Part shown: positions 17,166 through 26,235 of the stretch, one piece after another
How the letters are laid out: every line of letters begins with the position of its first letter
Numbering within the stretch: the first letter of the stretch is position 1
Assembly: GCA_913776045.1 (NCBI GenBank)
Contig: CAJYOI010000041.1
Span: 184,474 to 248,473, forward strand
Source: an uncultured Sphingomonas sp.
GTDB taxonomy: Bacteria > Pseudomonadota > Alphaproteobacteria > Sphingomonadales > Sphingomonadaceae
Length of the DNA: 64,000 nucleotides
Direction: 5' to 3'
Program-made: the position numbers and the translations under genes
Notes under the pieces: model-generated
Databases searched by the model: none
What the model saw: only the letters and a program-made list of their open reading frames with translations
What the model was told of the DNA's origin: nothing

Positions 17166-18415
17166 TGCCGTTGGTCGAAATCAACTTCGACGGCATCGTC
17201 GGGCCGAGCCATAACTACGCCGGGCTCAGCCACGGCAACCTCGCCGCCACGAAGAATGCCGGCGCGACGTCGCATCCGCGCGCCGCGGCGTTACAGGGTA
17301 TCGAAAAGATGCGTGCGAACATCGCGCTGGGGCTGACCCAGGGCATCCTGCTGCCGCACCCGCGCCCCGATCATCGCTGGCTGGCGAGTCTCGCGACCGA
17401 CTATGCCGGCGCGCCCGCGCACCTCCAGGCGCAGGCGCTGTCGGCGTCGGCGATGTGGGCGGCGAATGCGGCGACCGTTTCGCCCGCACCCGACACAGCG
17501 GACGGCCGCTGCCACCTGAGCGTCGCGAATCTCGGCACCATGCCGCACCGCAGCCACGAATGGCCGGCGACCCTGGCGCAGCTTCGCACGGCGTTTGCCG
17601 ACCCGGCATTCGCCGTCCACGCCCCCGTCCCCCCGCCGTTCGGCGACGAGGGCGCGGCCAACCACATGCGGCTGTGCGTGGAGCATGGCAGCCCCGGCGT
17701 CGAGGTCTTCGTCTACGGCATCGCCGGCGGCCCCTTCCCCGCCCGCCAGCACCGCGATGCAAGCGTGGCCATCGCCCGCCGCCACGGGGTCGCCAATGCG
17801 ATCTTCGCCCGCCAGTCCGACGCGGCGATCGCGGCCGGTGCCTTTCACAACGACGTCGTCGCCGTCGCCAACGAACGCGTCCTCTTCGCGCATGAGCAAG
17901 CGTTCGAGGATCGTGAGAGGCTCTACGCCGACCTGCGCACGCGCCTGCCCGAGGTCGAAATCGTCGAAGTTCCCGCCGCTGCGGTCAGCCTGGCCGACGC
18001 GATTTCCTCCTACCTGTTCAACGCGCAGCTGGTGACGCTGCCCGATGGCAGCATGACGCTGATCGTCCCCGGCGAAGCGCGCGATACCCCGTCGGTGTGG
18101 GCGTGGCTCCAGGCGCATCTGGCGGGGAACGGCCCGATCCGCCGGGTCGAGGTGGTCGATGTCCGCGAATCGATGGCGAACGGTGGTGGCCCCGCCTGCC
18201 TGCGCCTGCGCGTCGTCGCCGACCCGACGACCGTCGACCCCCGTTTCCTGGTCGACGACGCCAGGCTCGACCGCATCGCCGAGGTGATCCGCACGATGTG
18301 GCCCGAAGCGATTCCGCACGACGCGATCGGCAACCCGACGCTGATCCGCCAGATCGAGGACGCGCGTCGCGCGTTGTTCGAAACGCTCGACATTGTCGGG
18401 TTACTTGACAGTTAA
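17165..18415 (+). CDS. astB: N-succinylarginine dihydrolase
   Basis: Second AST enzyme: N2-succinylarginine is hydrolysed to succinylornithine, two ammonia and CO2. 416 residues, slightly shorter than the roughly 440 of enterobacterial AstB. The amidinotransferase-like fold is shown by IVGPSHNYAGLSHGNLAATK, FHNDVVAVANERVLF (catalytic His region) and NGGGPACLRLRV with the nucleophilic Cys. Start at 17165 is fixed by the TGATG overlap with astA. astC, astD and astE are not in the window, so the pathway is split. It is followed, 66 bp away, by a small membrane protein gene. Confidence 0.95.
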   Translation: MPLVEINFDGIVGPSHNYAGLSHGNLAATKNAGATSHPRAAALQGIEKMRANIALGLTQGILLPHPRPDHRWLASLATDYAGAPAHLQAQALSASAMWAANAATVSPAPDTADGRCHLSVANLGTMPHRSHEWPATLAQLRTAFADPAFAVHAPVPPPFGDEGAANHMRLCVEHGSPGVEVFVYGIAGGPFPARQHRDASVAIARRHGVANAIFARQSDAAIAAGAFHNDVVAVANERVLFAHEQAFEDRERLYADLRTRLPEVEIVEVPAAAVSLADAISSYLFNAQLVTLPDGSMTLIVPGEARDTPSVWAWLQAHLAGNGPIRRVEVVDVRESMANGGGPACLRLRVVADPTTVDPRFLVDDARLDRIAEVIRTMWPEAIPHDAIGNPTLIRQIEDARRALFETLDIVGLLDS

Positions 18416-18481
18416 CCAAGGCTCTTCACGCGGGATTAACGGTTTTCCGCCGCTGGCCCGGCCCTTGCTTATGGTCTGGCC

Positions 18482-18691
18482 ATGTGGTCCCGCGTCACTC
18501 GCCTGTTTACGATCAAGACCAAGTTCGAGGCGTTCCTCGTCATCTACGGCCTGGGCGTGGGCGCGGTCGAGCGTGGCGTGCGCTACCTCGATGCCTATCC
18601 CGGCGTCGGCGGCTGGATGCTGTTCGCGGTCTGCCCGATCGCGGTGTTCATGGCCGGCGGGCGAATTCTCGATTCGCTGGAGCGCGACTGA
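18482..18691 (+). CDS. Small two-helix membrane protein
   Basis: 69-residue hypothetical protein. Two hydrophobic segments are evident: FEAFLVIYGLGVGAVERG and GWMLFAVCPIAVFMAGGRIL, joined by a short loop (VRYLDAYPGVG), with basic residues at the N-terminus (MWSRVTRLFTIKTK). Probably an inner-membrane protein. I recognise no named family; the size and position 66 bp after astB and 37 bp before the DUF6356 gene suggest a conserved sphingomonad envelope gene. Confidence 0.7.
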   Translation: MWSRVTRLFTIKTKFEAFLVIYGLGVGAVERGVRYLDAYPGVGGWMLFAVCPIAVFMAGGRILDSLERD

Positions 18692-18728
18692 GGTTCCGTT
18701 CTGCCGCCATCCGCGCTATGCTTGATGC

Positions 18729-19004
18729 ATGGCAAAGGACGGCACCCTCCACCGCTGGTTTCGCGCGCATCCCGAGAGCGTCGGCGAAACCTATGTCGAG
18801 CATTTCGGCGTGGCCTCGAGCTTCGGCACGAAGATGATCGCCGGGGGCCTCGCCTGCATGGTTCATGCGGTCCTACCCAATTTCTTCGAGCGCACCGGCA
18901 GCAACACGGTGAAGGCGCTCTATTCGAAGATGGTCTCCCGCCAACCCGGCGCCCGCCGCCCGGCCTACGAAGAACCGCAGTGGCGGCCGGAATACGAGAT
19001 TTGA
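18729..19004 (+). CDS. DUF6356 family protein
   Basis: 91-residue protein resembling the DUF6356 family: FRAHPESVGETYVEHFGVAS, then FGTKMIAGGLACMVHAVLP with one hydrophobic helix, then NFFERTGSNTVKALYSKMVS. The C-terminal tail is Pro/Arg-rich. The family is uncharacterised but is widespread in alphaproteobacteria as short single-span proteins. Start ATG at 18729. The gene is followed by an 82-bp gap with nothing recognised. Confidence 0.75.
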   Translation: MAKDGTLHRWFRAHPESVGETYVEHFGVASSFGTKMIAGGLACMVHAVLPNFFERTGSNTVKALYSKMVSRQPGARRPAYEEPQWRPEYEI

Positions 19005-19086
19005 TGGAATTTCGGGTGGCGACGTTGGACGAAGCCATCGGTCGGTCCCGACCGGAAGCGTTCGGCCCGACGGCCTCGCTTCGCGC

Positions 19087-20130
19087 TTAAGTCGCCACGG
19101 CGGGGCGCACGCAGTCGCCGTCCCGCACCCCGCTGACACTCCCCACGCCCAGAACGATCTTCGCGCGGCGGGAGAAGGTCAGCGCCTGCCACCGCCCGCT
19201 GTTGCCGGTTGCGGTGCGGCTGCGCAGGAAGGTCAGGTGGAGCAGATCGACCTGTTCGGGGTCGACGCGGCCTGTGTCGATCAGGCAGCCCCAGCGATCG
19301 ACGTTCCACGCCCAGTCCTTCGCCACACCGTCCTGATCCGCCGACTGCGACAGCCCGCGATACCAGTCGAGCATCGCGTGCAGACGCGCGCGGCGTTCCT
19401 CCTCGCCCATGACGCTCAGCTTTGCACGGACGCGGGCAACGTCCTCGTCCTTGGGGAAGCTCTTCTGCTGCACCCGCGTGTCGATCGCCCAGCGGACCTT
19501 GCGCGGGGTTATCGGCATGGCCGGAAACAGGCGCAGCACCTCGGCTCGGACCTCGCCCAGCAGCGCGACATAGGCGTCGGTCTGGACCTGGAGCATCGCG
19601 TCGCTCTCGAACAGCGCGGTCAGTTCGGTGGCAAGCGTCGCGTTGATACGGCCAGTTTCCTGCGCGGCCAGGATGCCGTCGCGGCAACGGTCTTCGACCG
19701 AAACCTTCTGGCAACCCTTCGAGAAAAGCAGTTTGCCGTACGTCGGGGCGAGCGATTGCAGGGCTCGTTTGAACCGCCGCCGCGACTGGAAACTCTCGCG
19801 CCATGCGACCAGCAGGGGCTGCAGGCTGCCGGTGCCGTAGTTCCACTGCGACATGCCAACCGAGATCAGCTGGCCATCGAAATTTCCGACCGGCATCGCC
19901 CAGCAACCCATCGTCTCGGGAATCGACGTGCCGCGCATCCGTTCGAAGATTTCCGCGCGGTCTAAGCCGATCTGCGCCAGGTCGGCGGCCCTTGCCGGGT
20001 CGATGCGGATGAAGTTTGGCTCACCGGTCGCGCTGACGACGTCGCCGACCTCGCGGCACGGCGGGCGGCTGGGGGCCTGGCCGAACGCGGGCGTGGCGGC
20101 GACGACGCTCGCCCCCATCAGCAGATTCAC
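19087..20130 (-). CDS. Exported protein, possibly lysozyme/chitosanase-like
   Basis: 347 residues from a GTG at 20130, which gives a short signal peptide (VNLLMGASVVAATPAFGQA). The body contains LISVGMSQWNYGTGSLQPLL, reminiscent of GxxQWNFGxGxLQPLL segments in lysozyme-like and chitosanase-like phage and bacterial proteins, and long helical stretches with many Arg and Glu. Cys residues at PCREVG, GCWAMP, KGCQK, EDRCRDG, WGCLID and GDCVR could form disulfides in the periplasm. I do not recognise a formal family; hydrolytic function is a weak inference. The frame is open upstream to 20223, but that part covers an extragenic palindrome. Confidence 0.6.
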   Translation of the reverse strand: MNLLMGASVVAATPAFGQAPSRPPCREVGDVVSATGEPNFIRIDPARAADLAQIGLDRAEIFERMRGTSIPETMGCWAMPVGNFDGQLISVGMSQWNYGTGSLQPLLVAWRESFQSRRRFKRALQSLAPTYGKLLFSKGCQKVSVEDRCRDGILAAQETGRINATLATELTALFESDAMLQVQTDAYVALLGEVRAEVLRLFPAMPITPRKVRWAIDTRVQQKSFPKDEDVARVRAKLSVMGEEERRARLHAMLDWYRGLSQSADQDGVAKDWAWNVDRWGCLIDTGRVDPEQVDLLHLTFLRSRTATGNSGRWQALTFSRRAKIVLGVGSVSGVRDGDCVRPAVAT

Positions 20131-20143
20131 AACCCACGGCCAT

Positions 20144-20204
20144 CCCGGCGAAGGCCAGGGTCCAGGTGCCACGTCCTCCCGACTGGACCCCGGCCTTCGC
20201 CGGG
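20144..20204. repeat. Extragenic palindromic repeat (CCCGGCGAAGGCC type)
   Basis: Near-perfect inverted repeat with arms CCCGGCGAAGGCC (20144-20156) and GGCCTTCGCCGGG (20192-20204), plus an inner pair GGTCCAG / CTGGACC (20159-20165 and 20183-20189). It lies between two minus-strand genes. The type is common between genes of sphingomonads and may act as a transcript-stabilising hairpin or a mobile REP-like unit. Confidence 0.75.
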
Positions 20205-20228
20205 GAACAGCAAGAGGCCGCAAACCGA

Positions 20229-21395
20229 TCAGCGGAAAATCCCCAGCGGCACGGCTTCGCCCATCGCCATCTCGCCTGCGCCGTTGGGATGCAGATTATC
20301 TCCGCCCTGCATCGCATCGGCCAGCCGCAGCGGGTCCTTCGGATCGGCGACCGGCCGCTCCAGATCGATCACCCCGTCGAACGCGCCCGAGGCGCGGATC
20401 CAGCGATTGACCTCGCTGCGCACCGCTTCGCCGTCCGCGGTATAATATTTCGCCCCCTTGTACGGCAGGATCGGAGAGGCGTAGATCCTGATGCCCCGTT
20501 CGTGCGCCCGCGCGATCAGCTGGCGAAACGCGCCGATCAGGTCGGACGCGGTAACCGGCGCCTGTGCGTTCGCATTACCGATGTCGTTGACGCCTTCGAG
20601 CAGCAGGACGTGGCTGACCCCCGGCACTGCCAGCACGTCGCGATCGAACCGGGCAAGCGCGCTCGGCCCCACGCCCGGCGTCAGAACCCGGTTGCCGGAG
20701 ATCGCCTGCGTGACGACGACGTGCGGCTTCCCCGCCGCCGCCAGCCGCCGCCCGAGCACATCGCCCCAACGACAGATGACGGGCGCATCGTTGCGGCAGC
20801 CGGTGTTGTCCGTGATCGAATCGCCATAGGCCACCACCACCGGCCGCGCCCGAGCGGTGAGCACGTCGACCCCCGCGATGAACGGCCGCAGCACCAGCGT
20901 GCTCGCCGCGGCGAAGCTCGCCGCCCCGGTCATGTCCCCCGGCGCCGACACCGACGTCCGCGCGCCGCCGGCACCATGGACACTGGTCAGCGCGGTGCGA
21001 TCGGGCAGGAACAGCGACACCTCGACCAGTTCGAACGGCTTCACCGCCAGTTTGACCGCGTCGCTGACCAGTGGCGCCCCGGCGCGCATCGTCGCGGTCG
21101 CGGCGCCATTGTCGAAGGTCACGCGGACGATCCGCCCATCGGCCGCCTTGATGCTCGCCGCGCCGATCCGCACGGGCACGTCGCCATGCTCGTTCGACAG
21201 CCGCAGCCGCAGCGCTTCGCCGCCCGCCCCGACCCGGACCTGCGCACGCAGCGTGATGTTCTCGACCGTCTGCACATTGCCGCCGGTCGCCTGCCACGGG
21301 CTGGCCGTCCACGCCCGCGTCCAGCTGCCCCGTTGCTGCGCGGTGGCCGGGGTCGCGGCGAGCGCCAGCGCGAGGGGAAGGAACAGCGTGCGCAT
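20229..21395 (-). CDS. Secreted SGNH/GDSL hydrolase
   Basis: 388-residue exported esterase or deacylase. Signal peptide [20 protein letters not shown]. The SGNH blocks are: YGDSITDNTG (catalytic Ser), an oxyanion Gly in ISGNRV, LEGVNDIGNA (Asn), and GDNLHPNGAGE (catalytic Asp/His). The N-terminal 150 residues form a beta-rich domain (VENITLRAQVRVGAGGEALR) as found in GDSL proteins acting on polysaccharides or lipids. The ATG at 21395 overlaps the stop of the M13 peptidase gene by one base (TGATG), so the two secreted enzymes are coupled. Substrate not predictable. Confidence 0.9.
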   Translation of the reverse strand: MRTLFLPLALALAATPATAQQRGSWTRAWTASPWQATGGNVQTVENITLRAQVRVGAGGEALRLRLSNEHGDVPVRIGAASIKAADGRIVRVTFDNGAATATMRAGAPLVSDAVKLAVKPFELVEVSLFLPDRTALTSVHGAGGARTSVSAPGDMTGAASFAAASTLVLRPFIAGVDVLTARARPVVVAYGDSITDNTGCRNDAPVICRWGDVLGRRLAAAGKPHVVVTQAISGNRVLTPGVGPSALARFDRDVLAVPGVSHVLLLEGVNDIGNANAQAPVTASDLIGAFRQLIARAHERGIRIYASPILPYKGAKYYTADGEAVRSEVNRWIRASGAFDGVIDLERPVADPKDPLRLADAMQGGDNLHPNGAGEMAMGEAVPLGIFR

Positions 21396-23452
21396 CACCA
21401 CACCTTCACCCGCTGTTCGGGGGCAAGGTAGAGCTTGTCGCCCGGCTTGATCCCGAACGCGTCATACCACGCATCGATGTTGCGGACGGTCAGCGCGCGA
21501 TACTGGCCCGGTGCATGGCCATCGGTCGCGATCCGCGCGCGCAGCGTCGCATCGCGCATCTTCGTGGCCCAGGTCTGCGCGAACGCCAGGAAGAAGCGCT
21601 GGTCGCCGGTCATGCCGTCGATCACCGGCGCCGGCTTGCCGCCCAGCGACGCGTGATAGGCATCATAGGCGGCCTGCAGCCCCGCCACGTCGGCGATGTT
21701 CTCACCCAGCGTCAGCTTGCCGTTGACCGCCAGGTCGGGGAACGGGCGATAGGTGTCGTACTGATCGGCCAGCGCCTTGCCCGCGGCGTTGAACCGCTGG
21801 AGGTCGGCCGGCGTCCACCAGTTGCGGAGCGTCCCCGACGCGTCGAACGCCGCGCCATTGTTGTCGAAGCTGTGGCTGATCTCGTGGCCGATCACCGCGC
21901 CGATCGCGCCGTAGTTGTACGCCGGGTCGGCGGCGGGGTCGAAGAACGGCGGCTGCAGGATCGCGGCGGGGAAGTTCAGCGCATTCTGCACCGGCAGGTT
22001 GACCGCGTTGATCGTCTGCGGCGTCATCCACCATTCTGCCCGGTCGAGCGGCTTGCCGATCTTCGCGAGCTGGTGGCGATATTCCGCCCGCTCGCCGTTC
22101 ACCGCGTTGGCATAGGCATCGGTCGGGCTGACGGCGTAGCCGCCGTAGCTGCGCCACGTCTCCGGGTATCCCACCCCGACGACGATGCCACGGACCTTCT
22201 TCAGCGCCTCCGCCTTGGTTTCCGGCGCCATCCAGTCGAGCCGCTGCACGCGGTTGGCGAATGCGGTCTTGATAGTATCGACCATCGCCTGGACTTCGGA
22301 CTTGGCGCTCGCCGGGAAATATTGCGCCGCGTAGAGCTTGCCCACATCGTCGCCGAGTTCCCGGTTCAGCGCCGCCAGCGCACGCTTGGCGCGGGGTTGC
22401 TGCTGCGGCGTACCCGACAGCGTCGTGCCGTAGAAGGCGAAATGCGCGGCATCGATCGCGGTCGGCAGCACGTCGGCATGGCTGTTGATCTGGTGGAACG
22501 CCAGCCAGTCCTTCCACGCCTCCAGCGGCTCGGATGCGACCAGCGCCGACAGCCCGGTGATCGCCCGCGCATGATACGCCCCGAAGCTGTTATGCCTGGC
22601 GAGGTCGGCCCCGGCGAGGAACGCCGGCCAGTCGATCCCCGGCGCCTTCGATTGCAGATCGGCACGCGACCACACCGCCGCCGACTTGGTGAAGTCCTCG
22701 CTCTCCTCGCGCGTCACATGGGCTCGCGCGATCTTCATCTCCAGGTCGAAGATCCGCTGCGCCTTCGCATCCGCGTCCGCGATACCGGCGGTCTTCAGCA
22801 GCTTGGCGATATACGCGCGATAGGCCGTGCGAATCTCCGCCATCTTGGGATCGGCCGACAGATAATATTCGCGCTCCGGCAGCCCCAGCCCGCCCTGCAG
22901 GATATACGGGATGACCTTGCCCGGTGTGGCGAGGCCCTGCGTCACGAAGATGCCGAACAGATTCTCCGTCTGGAAATTCGTTGCGTTCAGCGGATCGACG
23001 TCGGCGCGGATCGTCGTCCCGATCGCGCGCGAAAGGGCGCCCTTGTCGCGGATCGCGGCAAAGCGCGCGAGGTCGGCCGCGATCGGCTGCATCCCCGCCG
23101 CATCGATCGCGCGGGTGTTGGTGTACGCCTTGTGATAGTTCGCGATCCGGGCCTCGGGCGATCCCGGCTTGGGCGTGCCCCGGACGATCTGGTCGACCAT
23201 GCCGGTCGTGCGCTGCTCGGTCGTCGCAAAGGCTTCGTAGAACGAACCCGTGCTCGACCGGTCGGCCGGGATCTGCGTCGCCTTCTGCCAGCCGCCGTTG
23301 GCGTAGAGGTAGAAATCGTCGCCCGGTTTGACGCTCCCGTCCATCGACGATCGCTCGACGCCGGCCTGCGGCGCGGTCTGCGGGGCAGTCTGCGGGCTGG
23401 TGGCGGCGGTGGTGGCGAGCAGGGCGAGGACGATCAGGGAACGACGCAGCAT
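21395..23452 (-). CDS. M13-family zinc metallopeptidase (neprilysin/PepO-like)
   Basis: 685-residue peptidase with signal peptide [19 protein letters not shown]. The M13 signature is complete: [20 protein letters not shown] (HExxH), [17 protein letters not shown] (ExxxD with the third zinc ligand) and a C-terminal region ending [11 protein letters not shown]. The N-terminal M13_N domain starts at [20 protein letters not shown]. It should act in the periplasm or outside the cell on oligopeptides. The start at 23452 is taken because the signal peptide begins there; upstream codons run antisense to the start region of mccB. Coupled to the SGNH gene downstream. Confidence 0.94.
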   Translation of the reverse strand: MLRRSLIVLALLATTAATSPQTAPQTAPQAGVERSSMDGSVKPGDDFYLYANGGWQKATQIPADRSSTGSFYEAFATTEQRTTGMVDQIVRGTPKPGSPEARIANYHKAYTNTRAIDAAGMQPIAADLARFAAIRDKGALSRAIGTTIRADVDPLNATNFQTENLFGIFVTQGLATPGKVIPYILQGGLGLPEREYYLSADPKMAEIRTAYRAYIAKLLKTAGIADADAKAQRIFDLEMKIARAHVTREESEDFTKSAAVWSRADLQSKAPGIDWPAFLAGADLARHNSFGAYHARAITGLSALVASEPLEAWKDWLAFHQINSHADVLPTAIDAAHFAFYGTTLSGTPQQQPRAKRALAALNRELGDDVGKLYAAQYFPASAKSEVQAMVDTIKTAFANRVQRLDWMAPETKAEALKKVRGIVVGVGYPETWRSYGGYAVSPTDAYANAVNGERAEYRHQLAKIGKPLDRAEWWMTPQTINAVNLPVQNALNFPAAILQPPFFDPAADPAYNYGAIGAVIGHEISHSFDNNGAAFDASGTLRNWWTPADLQRFNAAGKALADQYDTYRPFPDLAVNGKLTLGENIADVAGLQAAYDAYHASLGGKPAPVIDGMTGDQRFFLAFAQTWATKMRDATLRARIATDGHAPGQYRALTVRNIDAWYDAFGIKPGDKLYLAPEQRVKVW

Positions 23453-23552
23453 TCTTCGACTCCGGAAAGGCAATGGCGCGCACGCTACGCCCGTCCCCGT
23501 GCGTCCGCCAGACCCGCTTCCCAAGCATGCAACGGAACGCTACCCACAGCCC

Positions 23553-25150
<1,598 letters not shown>

Positions 25151-25154
<4 letters not shown>

Positions 25155-25636
25155 TCGAAGGGGAGGATCCACAAAATCCTCCCCAGAATGGGGAGGGGGA
25201 CCGCGCGAAGCGCGGTGGAGGGGCTGGTCATAGGCTAACCGGTCCACGCAGCACCGTACTGCGCAGCCGCCGCCTCCGCAGAGAACTTAGCCTCCCCGAA
25301 GTCATCCTCTGGCGCGCCTTGAGGACCCGCCCGAACGGTCTGAAGTTCCGCAAGCAGCACCCGGCCGGTGTCTATATTCTCGACTTCTACTGCCCCGCGG
25401 CCAAACTTGCGATCGAAGTCGATGGCGCACATCACGGGCTCGAACGGCAGGCCGTAAAAGACAGCGCCCGCGATCAATGGCTCGCGAGCTGGAACGTCCG
25501 TACACTCCGCATCCCTGCCACTGCCATCCTTGACGACGTAGCCGCCGTGGTCGCACACATCGTGGCACACGCTTCGCCCGACCAGCCCCTCCACCAGCCT
25601 GCGGCTGGTCCCCCTCCCCGTGCCGGGGAGGATTGA
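25151..25636 (+). CDS. DUF559 protein (Vsr-like nuclease fold) inside an inverted-repeat element
   Basis: Up to 161 residues in a frame that begins at a GTG overlapping the mccB stop; no ATG is available near the domain, so the start is uncertain. The DUF559 core is complete: [16 protein letters not shown] (the Glu), [19 protein letters not shown] (Asp), [10 protein letters not shown] (Glu, Asp) and a final LRIPATAIL, as in PD-(D/E)XK endonucleases related to Vsr. The first 25 and last 18 codons are translated from the flanking 55-bp inverted repeats, so the repeats are part of the gene. It splits the mccB-mccA operon. The function is unknown; a nicking or end-processing nuclease for the repeats themselves is an attractive inference. 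Confidence 0.75.
25175..25229 (+). repeat. Left 55-bp inverted repeat of the DUF559 element
   Basis: Two consecutive hairpins: CCTCCCC-agaat-GGGGAGG and CCGCGC-gaa-GCGCGG, followed by TGGAGGGGCTGGTC. It is the inverse of 25580-25634: 55 bp each, identical outside the loop of hairpin 1 and the inner part of hairpin 2. An extra upstream arm GGGGAGGAT (25160-25168) can pair with ATCCTCCCC (25176-25184), making an alternative hairpin just after the mccB stop. Confidence 0.9.
25580..25634 (-). repeat. Right 55-bp inverted repeat of the DUF559 element
   Basis: Read on the minus strand it matches the left copy: CCTCCCC-ggcac-GGGGAGG, then CCAGCC-gca-GGCTGG, then TGGAGGGGCTGGTC. The second stem differs in sequence from the left copy but is still fully paired, which means paired (compensating) substitutions. 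It encodes the C-terminal tail of the DUF559 protein and ends two bases before its stop codon is complete. Confidence 0.9.
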
Positions 25637-25646
25637 AGGAAAGATA

Positions 25647-26120
25647 ATGCTCCTCCTCGCCCTCGCCCTCCAGGTCACGCCGGCCCAGCCCCTGCCCAAG
25701 GCGGTCCCCCTGCCCCCACCCGACGCCGACACCGCCGCCGTCCTCGCCCCCATCGACCGCCTCTTCGCCGCCGTCACCGCGAAGGATCCGGCCGGCATTC
25801 TGGCGCAGGTCCGCAGCGACGGCCGCAACAGTGCGATCGTCGCGATGCCCGACGGGTCGAGCGAGATCCGCACGCGCAGCTGGGCCGATTTCGCCGGCGG
25901 CTTGAGCGACGGCCCCAGCCTGCTCCAGGAACGGCTGGTCAACCCGGTCGTCGATATCGACGGCAATCTCGCCATGGTATGGTCCAGCTACATCTTCCGC
26001 GCCGACGGCCGCGTCACCCATTGTGGCACCGACCAGTTCACGATGGTCCGCGATGCTGCGGGCTGGAAGGTGCAGCATCTGACCTACACCCAGCGCCAGA
26101 CCGACTGCCCGGCCGGCTGA
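25647..26120 (+). CDS. NTF2-like/DUF4440 exported protein
   Basis: 157-residue protein with a signal-peptide-like start (MLLLALALQVTPAQPLP) and a nuclear-transport-factor-2-like domain: IDRLFAAVTAKDPAGILAQV, then IRTRSWADFAGGL, then LAMVWSSYIFRADGRVTHCG, then TDQFTMVRDAAGWKVQHLTY. Such domains form a cone-shaped pocket used by many unrelated enzymes and binding proteins. The start at 25647 has GGAAAG seven bases upstream. It sits immediately after the DUF559 element and before mccA, within the leucine-degradation cluster; whether it is part of that pathway is unknown. Confidence 0.8.
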   Translation: MLLLALALQVTPAQPLPKAVPLPPPDADTAAVLAPIDRLFAAVTAKDPAGILAQVRSDGRNSAIVAMPDGSSEIRTRSWADFAGGLSDGPSLLQERLVNPVVDIDGNLAMVWSSYIFRADGRVTHCGTDQFTMVRDAAGWKVQHLTYTQRQTDCPAG

Positions 26121-26207
26121 TTCCATTTTCCTACTTGGCGGCGACACGCTAGTCGTCGGCCATGCAAAGCTCACACGACGTTTCGAAAAATTTTAGCGCC
26201 ATACGGG

Positions 26208-26225
26208 CAAACTTCGTGAAGTTTG
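26208..26225. promoter_or_regulatory. Palindromic operator candidate before mccA
   Basis: Perfect 18-bp inverted repeat CAAACTTC-GT-GAAGTTTG ending 10 bases before the mccA ATG and touching its GAGGG ribosome site. The two-base centre favours a DNA operator for a dimeric repressor over an RNA hairpin. The preceding AT-rich stretch (TTTCGAAAAATTTTAG, 26181-26196) could hold a promoter, so mccA may have its own regulated start. Confidence 0.55.
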
Positions 26226-26235
26226 AGGGCGCGCG

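Noticed and set aside
16151-18415. A 754-codon fusion reading through astA into astB
   Set aside because: Its first part is an out-of-frame reading of astA; astA has its own complete frame and the astB ATG overlaps the astA stop.
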